Of a stretch of DNA of 64,000 nt, positions 36,593 to 45,185 are shown piece after piece (position 1 is the first letter of the stretch; every line of letters starts with the position of its first letter). Source of the stretch: CAVPOO01 sp963707015 (GTDB taxonomy: Bacteria > Pseudomonadota > Gammaproteobacteria > Thiohalobacterales > Thiohalobacteraceae); the NCBI GenBank assembly GCA_963707015.1, contig CAVPOO010000009.1, positions 186,001-250,000 on the forward strand, given 5' to 3'. Position numbers and translations under genes: made by a program. Below the pieces are notes generated by a model. It saw only the letters and a list, made by a program, of their open reading frames with translations. It ran no database searches and was not told the DNA's origin.

Positions 36593-37450
36593 ATGCGCTG
36601 GAAAACCGGGCGAAGAAGTCAGAATGTCGAAGATCGGCGCGGGACTCGGATTGCACGGGGCGCCACCGGCGGGGGGCTGGGCATCATCGTCCTGGCGCTG
36701 GTTGCCATGTACTTCGGGGTGGATCCCAGTATCGTGCTCCAGCAGGGTATCCCGACCAGCAATGTAGCGCCGGGGCAGACAGGGTCGGAGTCCCGTTCGC
36801 CGGAAGAAGAGCAACTGGCGGAGTTCGTGTCAGTGGTATTGGCCGACACCGAGGATACCTGGCGCGCCCTCTTTCCGCAGATGGGCGAGACGTATCAGGA
36901 TCCCACCCTGGTGCTTTTCTCCGGCGCGGTGCAGTCGGCCTGCGGTTTTGCGCAGGCGGCCATGGGGCCTTTTTACTGTCCTGCGGACAACAAGGTGTAT
37001 ATCGATCTGAGTTTCTACCACGATCTGCGCCAGCGCCACGGGGCCCCCGGCGATTTCGCCCAGGCCTATGTGATCGCACATGAAATCGGACATCATGTCC
37101 AGAACCTGCTCGGCATCAGCGCCAAGGTTCAGGCGCGGCGCCAGCGGGTCGGGAAGGCCGAGGCCAACGAGCTTTCGGTACGCCAGGAGTTGCAGGCCGA
37201 TTGTCTTGCGGGCATCTGGGGATACCATGCGGACCGCACGCGGAAAATCCTCGAAGAGGGTGATCTGGAAGAGGCGCTGAAGGCGGCAAGCAGCATCGGT
37301 GATGATCGCCTCCAGCGCCAGTCGCGCGGCTATGTGACACCGGAATCGTTCACCCACGGCAGTTCCGAGCAGCGGGTGCGCTGGTTTCGACGCGGCATCG
37401 AGAAGGGCGACATAACGGCCTGCAATACCTTTGAGGTCGAGCAGCTGTAA
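36593..37450 (+). CDS. ypfJ: YpfJ-family neutral zinc metallopeptidase
   Basis: The 285-residue protein has the family's basic N-terminus (MRWKTGRRSQNVEDRRG), a transmembrane helix (GGGLGIIVLALVAMYFGVDP), and a periplasmic metallopeptidase domain with HEIGHHVQNLLG at about residue 163 and the downstream Glu helix VRQELQADCLAGIW. The SGAVQSACGFAQAAMGPFYC block, with two cysteines, is characteristic of this group. The substrate is unknown. It is preceded by an extended -10 promoter and followed by a strong hairpin. Confidence 0.9.
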   Translation: MRWKTGRRSQNVEDRRGTRIARGATGGGLGIIVLALVAMYFGVDPSIVLQQGIPTSNVAPGQTGSESRSPEEEQLAEFVSVVLADTEDTWRALFPQMGETYQDPTLVLFSGAVQSACGFAQAAMGPFYCPADNKVYIDLSFYHDLRQRHGAPGDFAQAYVIAHEIGHHVQNLLGISAKVQARRQRVGKAEANELSVRQELQADCLAGIWGYHADRTRKILEEGDLEEALKAASSIGDDRLQRQSRGYVTPESFTHGSSEQRVRWFRRGIEKGDITACNTFEVEQL

Positions 37451-37795
37451 CCCGATCCGGGTTGGAGGACTGGCGGGGTGCCGTTGCCGCCCGAGCGGCA
37501 ACGGCCGTCGCAGAGACGCTGCAAGGGCGCATGAGGGACGTTTCGCGGCCGGCCTGGTGGTCCATCCAGTGCGTCAGCGCAACAGGCGAACCCGGCTCGA
37601 GTCGCCAGCCGGCTTGACGGTATGCTGGAAGGCCGCCCTCACGCGCAGGAGTCACGGGCGTCGCGATTGAGGCGGCGGGCACACAGGGCGAGACCCTGAG
37701 GCCGACATGCAGGCTGGGCGGGCAAGACTGGTCAGCCGCCTATTTTCCTGCAAAAATCAGGGATTAGCCAGAGACGGGTTGTTGGGGAGCCGGAT
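37451..37795. other. Intergenic region with an 11-bp hairpin
   Basis: GCCGTTGCCGC (37480-37490) pairs with GCGGCAACGGC (37495-37505) around a CCGA loop, without a following T-run. It could slow polymerase or stabilise the 3' end of the YpfJ transcript. No gene or clear promoter is visible in the remainder before the DUF1538 operon. Confidence 0.5.
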
Positions 37796-38530
37796 TTGCC
37801 AAAGCAATTGTCCTCATTCTGGAACGTGCTCAAGGACAGCATTCGCGACCTGTCACCCATCATACTGGTTATTGCCTTTTTCCAATTAGTGGTGCTGAAG
37901 GCGCCGATTCCCGATCTCGGCAATCTGATTGGTGGGACGGTGCTGGTTGTCCTGGGCCTTACCCTGTTTGTCCGGGGCCTTGAACTGGGCCTGTTCCCGA
38001 TTGGCGAGGCCATGGCCTATGCATTCGCCCGCAAGGGCAGTCTTTTCTGGTTACTGGTGTTTGCCTTCGCGCTGGGTTTTTCGACCACCATCGCCGAACC
38101 GGCACTGATCGCGGTCGCCGAGGAGGCCGCGCAGGTGGCCGCCGAAGGCAAGCTGATTGATCACGCGCAGGCCGCCCAGGACGCCTATGCCCTGGGCCTG
38201 CGCATCACGGTGGCGATATCGGTCGGGTTTGCCATACTCATCGGTGTCTTGCGTATCGTTAAGGGCTGGCCGCTGCATTACCTCATCATGGCCGGCTACC
38301 TGGGTGTGGTGATCATGACGCCGTTCGCGCCCCGGGAGATCATTGGTATTGCCTATGATTCCGGTGGCGTCACGACGTCGACGATAACGGTGCCGCTGGT
38401 AACGGCGCTCGGCGTCGGACTTGCGATGTCGATCAAGGGACGCAACCCGATGGTGGACGGCTTCGGTCTGATTGCCTTTGCCTCGCTGACTCCGATCATA
38501 TTCGTCATGGCGTACGGGATGATCATTTAA
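37796..38530 (+). CDS. DUF1538 membrane protein, first subunit
   Basis: TTG 37796 is supported by GGGGAG with six-base spacing. The 244-residue protein has about seven transmembrane segments and the two DUF1538 motifs: GFSTTIAEPALIAVA in the middle and AYDSGGVTTSTITVPLVTA near the end. DUF1538 members are predicted channels or transporters with no established substrate. It is the first of four overlapping or abutting genes (two DUF1538, PII-like, CBS); the stop overlaps the next ATG by one base (TAATG), so the pair likely forms a heteromer. Confidence 0.85.
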   Translation: MPKQLSSFWNVLKDSIRDLSPIILVIAFFQLVVLKAPIPDLGNLIGGTVLVVLGLTLFVRGLELGLFPIGEAMAYAFARKGSLFWLLVFAFALGFSTTIAEPALIAVAEEAAQVAAEGKLIDHAQAAQDAYALGLRITVAISVGFAILIGVLRIVKGWPLHYLIMAGYLGVVIMTPFAPREIIGIAYDSGGVTTSTITVPLVTALGVGLAMSIKGRNPMVDGFGLIAFASLTPIIFVMAYGMII

Positions 38531-39342
38531 TGTCACAGCTCCAAGACTGGCTCGATGTCCTGCTCGCCACAATCAGGGATGTGCTGCCGATTCTCGGCAT
38601 TTTGTTCGGGTTTCAGGTCCTGGTGTTGCGTCAGCCGCTGCCGAACCTGCGACGGGTGCTGACGGGGTTTTTATACGTGTTCCTGGGAATGGCCATGTTC
38701 CTGGAAGGCCTCGAGCACGCGCTTTTCCCGCTGGGTAAACTGATGGCGCAGCAACTGACCGCGCCCGAGTTTATTCTGGCGGGCGGTACAGCCGGTGCTG
38801 CGAATCCAGGCTGGAACCATTATTTCTGGGTGTATTGTTTTGCCGCGCTCATCGGTTTCTCCACCACGATTGCGGAACCCTCGCTGATTGCGGTTGCCAT
38901 GAAGGCCGAAGAGGTGTCCGGCGGCGCCGTGAGCGTCTGGGGCCTGCGCGTGGCCGTGGCGCTGGGCGTCGCCTTTGGCATCGCCCTGGGGACCTTCCGG
39001 ATCATTACGGGAACGCCGCTGGAGTATTACATCATCGCCGGCTACGTCGTTGTCGTCATTCAGACGGCGTTTGCCCCGCGGATCATTGTGCCGCTGGCCT
39101 ATGATTCTGGCGGGGTGACGACGTCCACGGTAACAGTACCGCTGGTGACTGCGCTTGGTCTGGGGCTTGCCAGTACCGTTCCTGACCGCAGTCCACTGCT
39201 GGACGGATTCGGGCTGATCGCCTTTGCCAGCCTGTTTCCCATTATGGCGGTTATGGCGTATGCGCAGCTGAGTCAGTGGCGCGTGCGTCGCCAGCGTACT
39301 GAACGGAAAGACGAAGATCAGCGACCGGGTCGCGAGGAGTGA
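38530..39342 (+). CDS. DUF1538 membrane protein, second subunit
   Basis: A 270-residue paralogue of the preceding protein, carrying the same motifs at the same spacing (GFSTTIAEPSLIAVA, AYDSGGVTTSTVTVPLVTA) but with an N-terminal variation and a charged C-terminal tail (RVRRQRTERKDEDQRPG) likely in the cytoplasm. The coupled start and matching topology suggest an obligate pair forming one pore from two homologous halves. The tail could be the contact for the PII-like protein encoded three bases downstream; that is inference. Confidence 0.85.
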   Translation: MSQLQDWLDVLLATIRDVLPILGILFGFQVLVLRQPLPNLRRVLTGFLYVFLGMAMFLEGLEHALFPLGKLMAQQLTAPEFILAGGTAGAANPGWNHYFWVYCFAALIGFSTTIAEPSLIAVAMKAEEVSGGAVSVWGLRVAVALGVAFGIALGTFRIITGTPLEYYIIAGYVVVVIQTAFAPRIIVPLAYDSGGVTTSTVTVPLVTALGLGLASTVPDRSPLLDGFGLIAFASLFPIMAVMAYAQLSQWRVRRQRTERKDEDQRPGREE

Positions 39343-39345
39343 ATC

Positions 39346-39696
39346 ATGCATTTCAAATTGATTATTGCTTTGGTGGAAGATAACAAGACCGAGGCGGTGA
39401 TGCGCGCAGCGCGCAAGGCGGGCGCAACCGGGGTGACGGTGATAACCAATGCCCGTGGTGAGGGTATGGAGAACCCCAAGACCTTTTTCGGGCTGAATCT
39501 CGAAACTCAGCGCGACGTGCTGTTTTTCCTGGTCGAGGAGCATATGAGCCGTTCGATACTGGAAGAGATCGAGATCGTGGGTGAATTCGATGCGAAGCGG
39601 GGGGCCGGTATTGCCCTGCAAGTGGATGTCGAAGATGCGGTGGGTGTTCGCCAGCAAATCGAGCGCTTGAGCGAAACGGTGGAGGAAAAGATATGA
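39346..39696 (+). CDS. PII-like signalling protein
   Basis: The 116-residue protein begins MHFKLIIALVEDNKTEAVMR and continues KAGATGVTVITNARGEG, the PII-fold nucleotide-binding pattern, then DVLFFLVEEHMSRSILEEIE and the C-terminal GAGIALQVDVEDAVGV. There is no tyrosine in the whole protein, so the classical uridylylation of Tyr51 is impossible. PII-like proteins sense adenine nucleotides or other small ligands and often bind membrane transporters. Its position between DUF1538 genes and a CBS gene points to control of the DUF1538 channel. AGGAG before the ATG is well placed. Confidence 0.85.
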   Translation: MHFKLIIALVEDNKTEAVMRAARKAGATGVTVITNARGEGMENPKTFFGLNLETQRDVLFFLVEEHMSRSILEEIEIVGEFDAKRGAGIALQVDVEDAVGVRQQIERLSETVEEKI

Positions 39697-40097
39697 GTGA
39701 TCGCCAGGTTGTCCGCGTAAGGGACGTAATGAAGATTAATTTCGATCTGGTGGATGGCATGACCACCGTTGCGGATGCGCTGCACAACATGCAGCACCTC
39801 GAAAATAAGGCCTTGATTGTTGACAAGCGTGATAAGGATGACGAGTACGGCATGCTGCTGATATCCGATATCGCGCGCAAGGTGCTGGCAAGAGATCGTG
39901 CGCCGGAACGGGTCAATGTCTATGAGGTCATGGTGAAACCGGTGATTCACGTCGAGCCGGATATGGATATTCGCTATTGTGCGCGCCTGTTCGAGCGCTT
40001 TCAGTTGACCCGGGCCCCGGTTGTCGAGAACAGAAAGGTGATAGGAATTGTAAGCTTTACCGATCTGGTCATGCGTGGTCCGTACGGAAAGCTTTAG
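39693..40097 (+). CDS. CBS-domain pair protein
   Basis: A 134-residue protein made only of two CBS motifs: VVRVRDVMKINFDLVDGMTT with LIVDKRDKDDEYGMLLISDI, and VYEVMVKPVIHVEPDMDIRY with PVVENRKVIGIVSFTDLVMR. CBS pairs bind AMP, ATP, SAM or Mg2+ and gate channels or enzymes. The start overlaps the PII-like stop (ATGA), so the two are produced together. It is the fourth gene of the operon and probably another energy-state sensor for the DUF1538 pair. Confidence 0.88.
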   Translation: MSDRQVVRVRDVMKINFDLVDGMTTVADALHNMQHLENKALIVDKRDKDDEYGMLLISDIARKVLARDRAPERVNVYEVMVKPVIHVEPDMDIRYCARLFERFQLTRAPVVENRKVIGIVSFTDLVMRGPYGKL

Positions 40098-40223
40098 TGC
40101 CCGACCCCGGCAGGCACTCGCGGCTGGCGTTCTGAAGCGAGCGGAGGCGAGGGCGATGTGGCGGTACCGTCAATTGCTGTGATTGCCGAGCTCCCCGCCC
40201 GCGAGTGACACGGTTGTAAGCCC

Positions 40224-41933
40224 ATGCCGGAAACCCATTATCTGATTGACATATTCGTGCTCCTCGGCGCGGCCATTGTTGCCGTGCCGATCTTCCAGCA
40301 GCTCGGTCTCGGTTCGGTCCTGGGTTACCTCGCGGCCGGCGTCATCGTGGGTCCCTGGGTGCTCGGCTTCATTAACGAGGTGGAGGAGATCCGGCATATC
40401 GCCGAATTCGGTGTTGTCTTCCTGCTTTTCGTCATCGGTATCGAACTGAAACCGGCCCGGCTGTGGGTCATGAGGCGCATGGTGTTCGGTCTCGGCTCCG
40501 CCCAGGTGATATTGACCGGGCTCGCCCTTGCCGGGCTGGCCCTGCTGTTTGGTCTGCCGCTTACAACTGCAGTGATCGTGGGCTTTGGTCTCGCACTGTC
40601 TTCGACGGCATTCGGCCTTCAGATACTGACAGAGCGTGGCCAACTGGGAACCGTGGTAGGCCGCAACGCGTTCTCTGTGCTGTTGCTGCAGGATCTTGCC
40701 GTCGTCCCGCTGCTGACCCTGGTCTCCCTGCTGACGCGCGACGCGTCTCTGGTAGAGGGTCTGGAGTTCGCGATAGTGGAGGCGGCCGTGGTGATTGTCA
40801 TCGTGCTGCTGGTTGGCCGCTATCTCCTCACGCCGGTCTTGCGCCTGGCGGCAACCAGTCGTACGGCGGAGATATTCACCGCCGCGGCAGTGCTGGCCGT
40901 TCTCGGTATGGCGTGGATGGCGTCGGCGGTGGGACTGTCCATGGCGCTTGGCGCATTTCTCGCCGGGCTGATGCTGGCCGACTCACCCTATCGCCACCAG
41001 GTCGTCGCAGATATCCAGCCGTTTCGGGGGATCCTGCTCGGGCTGTTCTTCATGGTCGTGGGGATGTCGATCGACTTCGGTCTGATCCGGGACCAGACCC
41101 TGCCGATAATCGGCCTGGTCGTCGGCCTGTTGCTTGTCAAGACGCTTCTGCTGTGGGTGCTGTGCAGGCTCATGGGTGTCAGCAGCGGCAATGCCAGCCG
41201 GATTTCGCTGCTGCTGTCACAGAGCGGGGAATTCGGATTTGTCCTGTTCGGACTGGCGGTCGTAACCGGTGTCATGACCACGGAACTGTTTCAGATGCTG
41301 ACGGTGATCGTGGCCTTGACCATGGCCACGACACCGTTGATGGCACGCCTGGGTGAGCACATCGACCGGCATTTCGCGCGCAAACCGGATACGCAAGACG
41401 TAAGCGCGGCAGATCTCGGTGCCGGGCAAGGCCATGTCATCGTGGCAGGTTTCGGGCGGGTCGGACGGCGGCTGGCAACCCTTCTGGATGCCTGTCAGGT
41501 TTCCTATCTGGCGCTGGATATCGAGGCCGACCGTGTCGCGGAGGGACGGGCGCACGGTTATTCCGTTTTTTATGGCGATGCCACCCGGGTCGATGTGTTG
41601 AAGGCCGCCGGCGCCGAGCGAGCCCGGGTGCTGGTGAGCGCTCTCGATCAGGCCAAGGCGGTTGAGCGGCTGGTGCAGATCATGCGTCACCACTACCCGG
41701 GAACGCCGATTTATGCACGCGCGCGTGACCGGCAACATTGTCAGCAGTTGCGCCGGGCCGGCGTGAGCACGGCCATTTCCGAAACGCTGGAAGCAAGCCT
41801 GCAGCTGGGCAGGGCCGTTCTTCATGCCAACGGCGTTCCCGATGATGAGGTGAGACGCCAGCTCAGGGCATTCCGCCGCGAATATTACGCCCAGTGCATT
41901 GATGGGGATACCTTGGGACCGGGGCGTGACTAG
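40224..41933 (+). CDS. Kef-type monovalent cation/proton antiporter with TrkA-N domain
   Basis: The 569-residue protein has an N-terminal CPA2 antiporter domain with about 12 membrane helices (LGLGSVLGYLAAGVIVGPWV, LFVIGIELKP, FGLALSSTAFGLQILTERGQ, VLLLQDLAVVPL), then from about residue 402 a TrkA-N Rossmann domain (GHVIVAGFGRVGRRLATLLD) binding NAD(H). Homologues are KefB/KefC and related K+/H+ exchangers. The glutathione-gating loop of E. coli KefC is not obviously present. Its TAG stop lies inside the left arm of the repeat element that follows. Confidence 0.92.
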   Translation: MPETHYLIDIFVLLGAAIVAVPIFQQLGLGSVLGYLAAGVIVGPWVLGFINEVEEIRHIAEFGVVFLLFVIGIELKPARLWVMRRMVFGLGSAQVILTGLALAGLALLFGLPLTTAVIVGFGLALSSTAFGLQILTERGQLGTVVGRNAFSVLLLQDLAVVPLLTLVSLLTRDASLVEGLEFAIVEAAVVIVIVLLVGRYLLTPVLRLAATSRTAEIFTAAAVLAVLGMAWMASAVGLSMALGAFLAGLMLADSPYRHQVVADIQPFRGILLGLFFMVVGMSIDFGLIRDQTLPIIGLVVGLLLVKTLLLWVLCRLMGVSSGNASRISLLLSQSGEFGFVLFGLAVVTGVMTTELFQMLTVIVALTMATTPLMARLGEHIDRHFARKPDTQDVSAADLGAGQGHVIVAGFGRVGRRLATLLDACQVSYLALDIEADRVAEGRAHGYSVFYGDATRVDVLKAAGAERARVLVSALDQAKAVERLVQIMRHHYPGTPIYARARDRQHCQQLRRAGVSTAISETLEASLQLGRAVLHANGVPDDEVRRQLRAFRREYYAQCIDGDTLGPGRD

Positions 41934-42177
41934 CCCGCATTTCTCACCGGGCGGCGATAGAGTCACACAATGCACTGAGGTAACGAACGGAGTACAGATG
42001 AGGGAAAAGACAGTGTGTAAACAGGCAGTGCCTATCCCGGCCCTGGCTAGTTCTCGCGCGCCCGGACTTGCGCTTCACTCAAGTGGTAGCTACGGCTACC
42101 ACTTTCCCTCCAGCGCGGCGTCCGGACACACGAGCCCTGCGCCAGCATCCGGGATCCCGGTGAGAAATGCGGGCTAG
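41930..42177. repeat. MITE-like element with perfect 22-bp terminal inverted repeats
   Basis: Bases 41930-41951 and 42156-42177 are exact reverse complements over 22 bp (left arm begins CTAGCCCGCATTTCTC, right arm ends GAGAAATGCGGGCTAG). The 204 bases between contain another perfect hairpin, AAGTGGTAGC (42081-42090) with GCTACCACTT (42095-42104), loop TACG, and no coding frame of note. No target duplication is evident at the edges. The left arm supplies the stop codon of the antiporter gene. Likely a non-autonomous transposable repeat; the internal hairpin may end transcription. Confidence 0.72.
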
Positions 42178-42219
42178 CGGGCTGGCGAAGCGCTTGTCCG
42201 ATGTCAGGGGCAATGCGCC

Positions 42220-45003
42220 GTGACGGACCGGCCGGTTTCTTCAGACGGTCTCCCTGGCGTGCCCGATGCGGCGATGCGCGCATCGTTACCGGTTGCGTCT
42301 GTACCCCATGCCGAAACCGGGGCCGATGTTGTCACCGCACTCAAAGGCTCGCAGCACGGGCTCACCCGTGTGGAAGCCGTGGCACGTCTGGAGCAATACG
42401 GCCGCAACGCGCTGCCCAAGGCTACGCCGCCGGGGATCGCCCGGGTCTTCCTGCGTCAGTTCACGAGTCCCCTGATCTACGTGCTGCTTGCCGCCGCGCT
42501 GGTATCGCTGGCAATCCAGGAATGGTCCGACGCCGGTTTCATCGCCGCGGTGCTGCTGCTCAACGCCATTATCGGAACCGCTCAGGAATACAGCGCCCAG
42601 CGATCGGCCGCGGCCCTGCAGCAGCTGGTGACGACCTGCAGCCGGGTCCTGCGCGAGGGCGACACCTACGAGATCGACGCCGAGGAACTGGTCCCCGGCG
42701 ATATCGTTCTGCTCGAGTCGGGTGACCGAATTCCCGCCGACATCCGTTTGCTCGCCTGCCACGATCTGGAAGTGGACGAGTCCCTGCTCACGGGTGAGTC
42801 CGTGGCGGTATTCAAGGAAGCCGATCGCCTGTTGGCGCCCGACAGTCCCCTCGGCGATCGGGTCAACATGGTCTTCGCCGGCACCCTGGTGAACCGGGGT
42901 CGCGGCCGCGGTGTCGTCGCGGGCACGGCCCTGGCCACGGAACTGGGACGCATCGCGGCCGCGGTGTTGGGCAAACGGACTGCCGTGGCGCCGCTGCTGG
43001 TCCGGATGGAACGATTCACGCACCGGGTGGCCATTCTGGTGGTGGTGGCGGCGCTGCTGATGGCGGCCGTGGCACTGACACGCGGTATGCCGCTCAGCGA
43101 GATCTTTCTGCTTGCCGTCGCCCTTGCCGTGTCGGCCATTCCCGAGGGTCTGCCGGTGGCGCTGACGGTGGCGCTGGCCATTGGCATGCGGCGCATGGCA
43201 CGGCGCAACGTCATCGTGCGCCGGCTGGTGGCGGTGGAGGCGCTCGGCTCCTGTACCTTTATTGCCACCGACAAGACCGGCACCCTGACCGTCAATCAGC
43301 TTGCCGTGCGCCGGATCGTATTCCCCGGCTGCGCCGGTTGTGAGGTGACCGGTGAGAGCATGGAGCCGGAGGGAGCCCTGCTTACCTCGCGGGGCACGCC
43401 TGCACCGGAGGAGGATGCGCTCGCGGAACGGCTGTGCCGGGCCGCGGTACTGGCCAACGAGGGTTTCCTCGGTCACCGCGACCAGGGCTGGACCTACCAC
43501 GGGGACGCCGTGGACGTGGCCCTGCTGGTCATGGCCCACAAGGCCGGGATTATCCAGGCGGAAACCACGAACGCCTTTCCGGAAATCACGACCATTCCCT
43601 TTGAGTCAGAACGCCTGTTCTCTGCCAGTCTGAACGACGTCGGCGGGACGCCGTCCGCGTCGGTCAAGGGTGCGCTGGAGCGGCTGTTACCCATGTGTGA
43701 CCGGATGGCCGCGCTGGGGCAGGACGTGCCTCTCGATCACCAGGTGATCGAGGACCAGGCCTACGCACTGGCTGCCGAGGGCTACCGGGTGCTGGCGCTT
43801 GCCGCCGGCGCCATTGAACTGGGCCCGGAGGAGACCTTTTCCGAGAGCGCGTTGCGGGGACTGACGCTGATCGGCCTGGTGGGCATGATTGACCCGTTGC
43901 GCGCGGAGGCGAAACTCGCCGTCGCCCGGTGCCGCAAGGCCGGTATCGAGGTGGCGATGGTGACCGGCGATCATCCGGCCACGGCCTTCGCAATCGCCCG
44001 CGAACTGGCCCTGGTGGAGTCCCTCGAGCAGGTCATCACCGGCAGGGACATCAAACAGGCGGCGGACGACGCCGATCTTGACCGGCTCACCCGCGGCGCC
44101 AGGGTCTACGCGCGGGTGGAACCTCAGCAGAAACTGGAGATCGTCCAGTCGCTGCAGCGTAACGGCCATTTCGTCGCCGTCAGCGGGGACGGCGCCAACG
44201 ATGCGCCCGCACTGCGCGCCGCACAGGTTGGTGTCGCCATGGGCAAGAGCGGGACCGATGTGGCGCGGGAGACGGCGCAGCTCATCATTACCGACGACAA
44301 TTTCGCCTCCATCGTGGCCGGGGTCGAGGAGGGCCGTGTCGCCTATGCCAATGTGCGCAAGGTGATTTTTCTGCTCGTCTCCACCGGTGCGGCAGAGCTG
44401 GTGCTGTTCGCACTGGCTCTGCTGACGGGACTGCCCCTGCCGCTGGTGGCCGTGCAGCTCCTGTGGTTGAACCTGGTGACCAACGGGATTCAGGACGTGG
44501 CACTGGCCTTCGAGCCAGGGGAGGGCGACGAGTTGCGTAACCCCCCGCGGCCGCCGCGGGAGGCGATCTTCAATCGGCTGATGGTCGAGCGCGTGGTCCT
44601 TTCGGCGCTGGTCATCGGCAGTGTCGCTTTTGTGCTTTTTCAGTGGCTGCTGGCCAGCGGCTATACCCTGGAGGAGGCGCGCAACGGCACCCTGCTGCTG
44701 ATGGTGCTGTTCGAGAATATCCACGTATTCAACAGCCGCTCCGAGACACGCTCGGCGTTCCAGCACAACCCGCTTCGTAACCCTCTGCTTCTGTTCGGGA
44801 CGGCGGCGGCGCAGCTGATACATATCGGCGCCATGTACACTCCCTGGATCAGCGAGGTATTGCGTATCCAGCCGGTTTCCCCGCGGCACTGGCTGGGCCT
44901 GCTGGGTCTGGCGCTGACGGTACTGGTCGTCATGGAACTCCACAAGCAGGTGCGCCGCTGGCTCGACAGGCGCCGAAAATTCCGCACGGATGCGCTAAGC
45001 TGA
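42220..45003 (+). CDS. P2-type cation-transporting ATPase
   Basis: The 927-residue pump has all P-type landmarks: an actuator LTGES at about residue 189, SAIPEGLPVALTVALAIGMR in helix 4, the phosphorylation site DKTGTLT at about 351, MVTGDHPATAFAIA, and the hinge SGDGANDAPAL near 655. Ten membrane helices are predicted. Helix 6 reads WLNLVTNGIQDVALAFEPGE in place of the NLVTDGLPA of Ca2+ pumps, so the ion (Ca2+, Mn2+, Na+ or K+) is not certain. GTG 42220 follows AGGGG. The gene lies directly after the repeat and the antiporter, a small ion-homeostasis group. Confidence 0.9.
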   Translation: MTDRPVSSDGLPGVPDAAMRASLPVASVPHAETGADVVTALKGSQHGLTRVEAVARLEQYGRNALPKATPPGIARVFLRQFTSPLIYVLLAAALVSLAIQEWSDAGFIAAVLLLNAIIGTAQEYSAQRSAAALQQLVTTCSRVLREGDTYEIDAEELVPGDIVLLESGDRIPADIRLLACHDLEVDESLLTGESVAVFKEADRLLAPDSPLGDRVNMVFAGTLVNRGRGRGVVAGTALATELGRIAAAVLGKRTAVAPLLVRMERFTHRVAILVVVAALLMAAVALTRGMPLSEIFLLAVALAVSAIPEGLPVALTVALAIGMRRMARRNVIVRRLVAVEALGSCTFIATDKTGTLTVNQLAVRRIVFPGCAGCEVTGESMEPEGALLTSRGTPAPEEDALAERLCRAAVLANEGFLGHRDQGWTYHGDAVDVALLVMAHKAGIIQAETTNAFPEITTIPFESERLFSASLNDVGGTPSASVKGALERLLPMCDRMAALGQDVPLDHQVIEDQAYALAAEGYRVLALAAGAIELGPEETFSESALRGLTLIGLVGMIDPLRAEAKLAVARCRKAGIEVAMVTGDHPATAFAIARELALVESLEQVITGRDIKQAADDADLDRLTRGARVYARVEPQQKLEIVQSLQRNGHFVAVSGDGANDAPALRAAQVGVAMGKSGTDVARETAQLIITDDNFASIVAGVEEGRVAYANVRKVIFLLVSTGAAELVLFALALLTGLPLPLVAVQLLWLNLVTNGIQDVALAFEPGEGDELRNPPRPPREAIFNRLMVERVVLSALVIGSVAFVLFQWLLASGYTLEEARNGTLLLMVLFENIHVFNSRSETRSAFQHNPLRNPLLLFGTAAAQLIHIGAMYTPWISEVLRIQPVSPRHWLGLLGLALTVLVVMELHKQVRRWLDRRRKFRTDALS

Positions 45004-45185
45004 GCGTGGAGGCAGCGACAGCACATGCAAAGCCATCACGTCGTTCCGGCTTCGCACCACGCGTCGTCTGCCGGCCGCGCCGACCGCGTGCCGCGCTTGA
45101 CCGCAGCGCGGCGTGACGACACCGTAAGCGGGAATGCCATGGCGTCGCATCCCTGCCGCCGGACACACAGGGGGTTCAAGCCTGC

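Noticed and set aside
37480..37505. 11-bp GC-rich hairpin as intrinsic terminator
   Set aside because: No T-run follows; described only as a stem-loop.
43687..44943. 418-codon minus-strand frame
   Set aside because: Antisense to the P-type ATPase, without recognisable domains.
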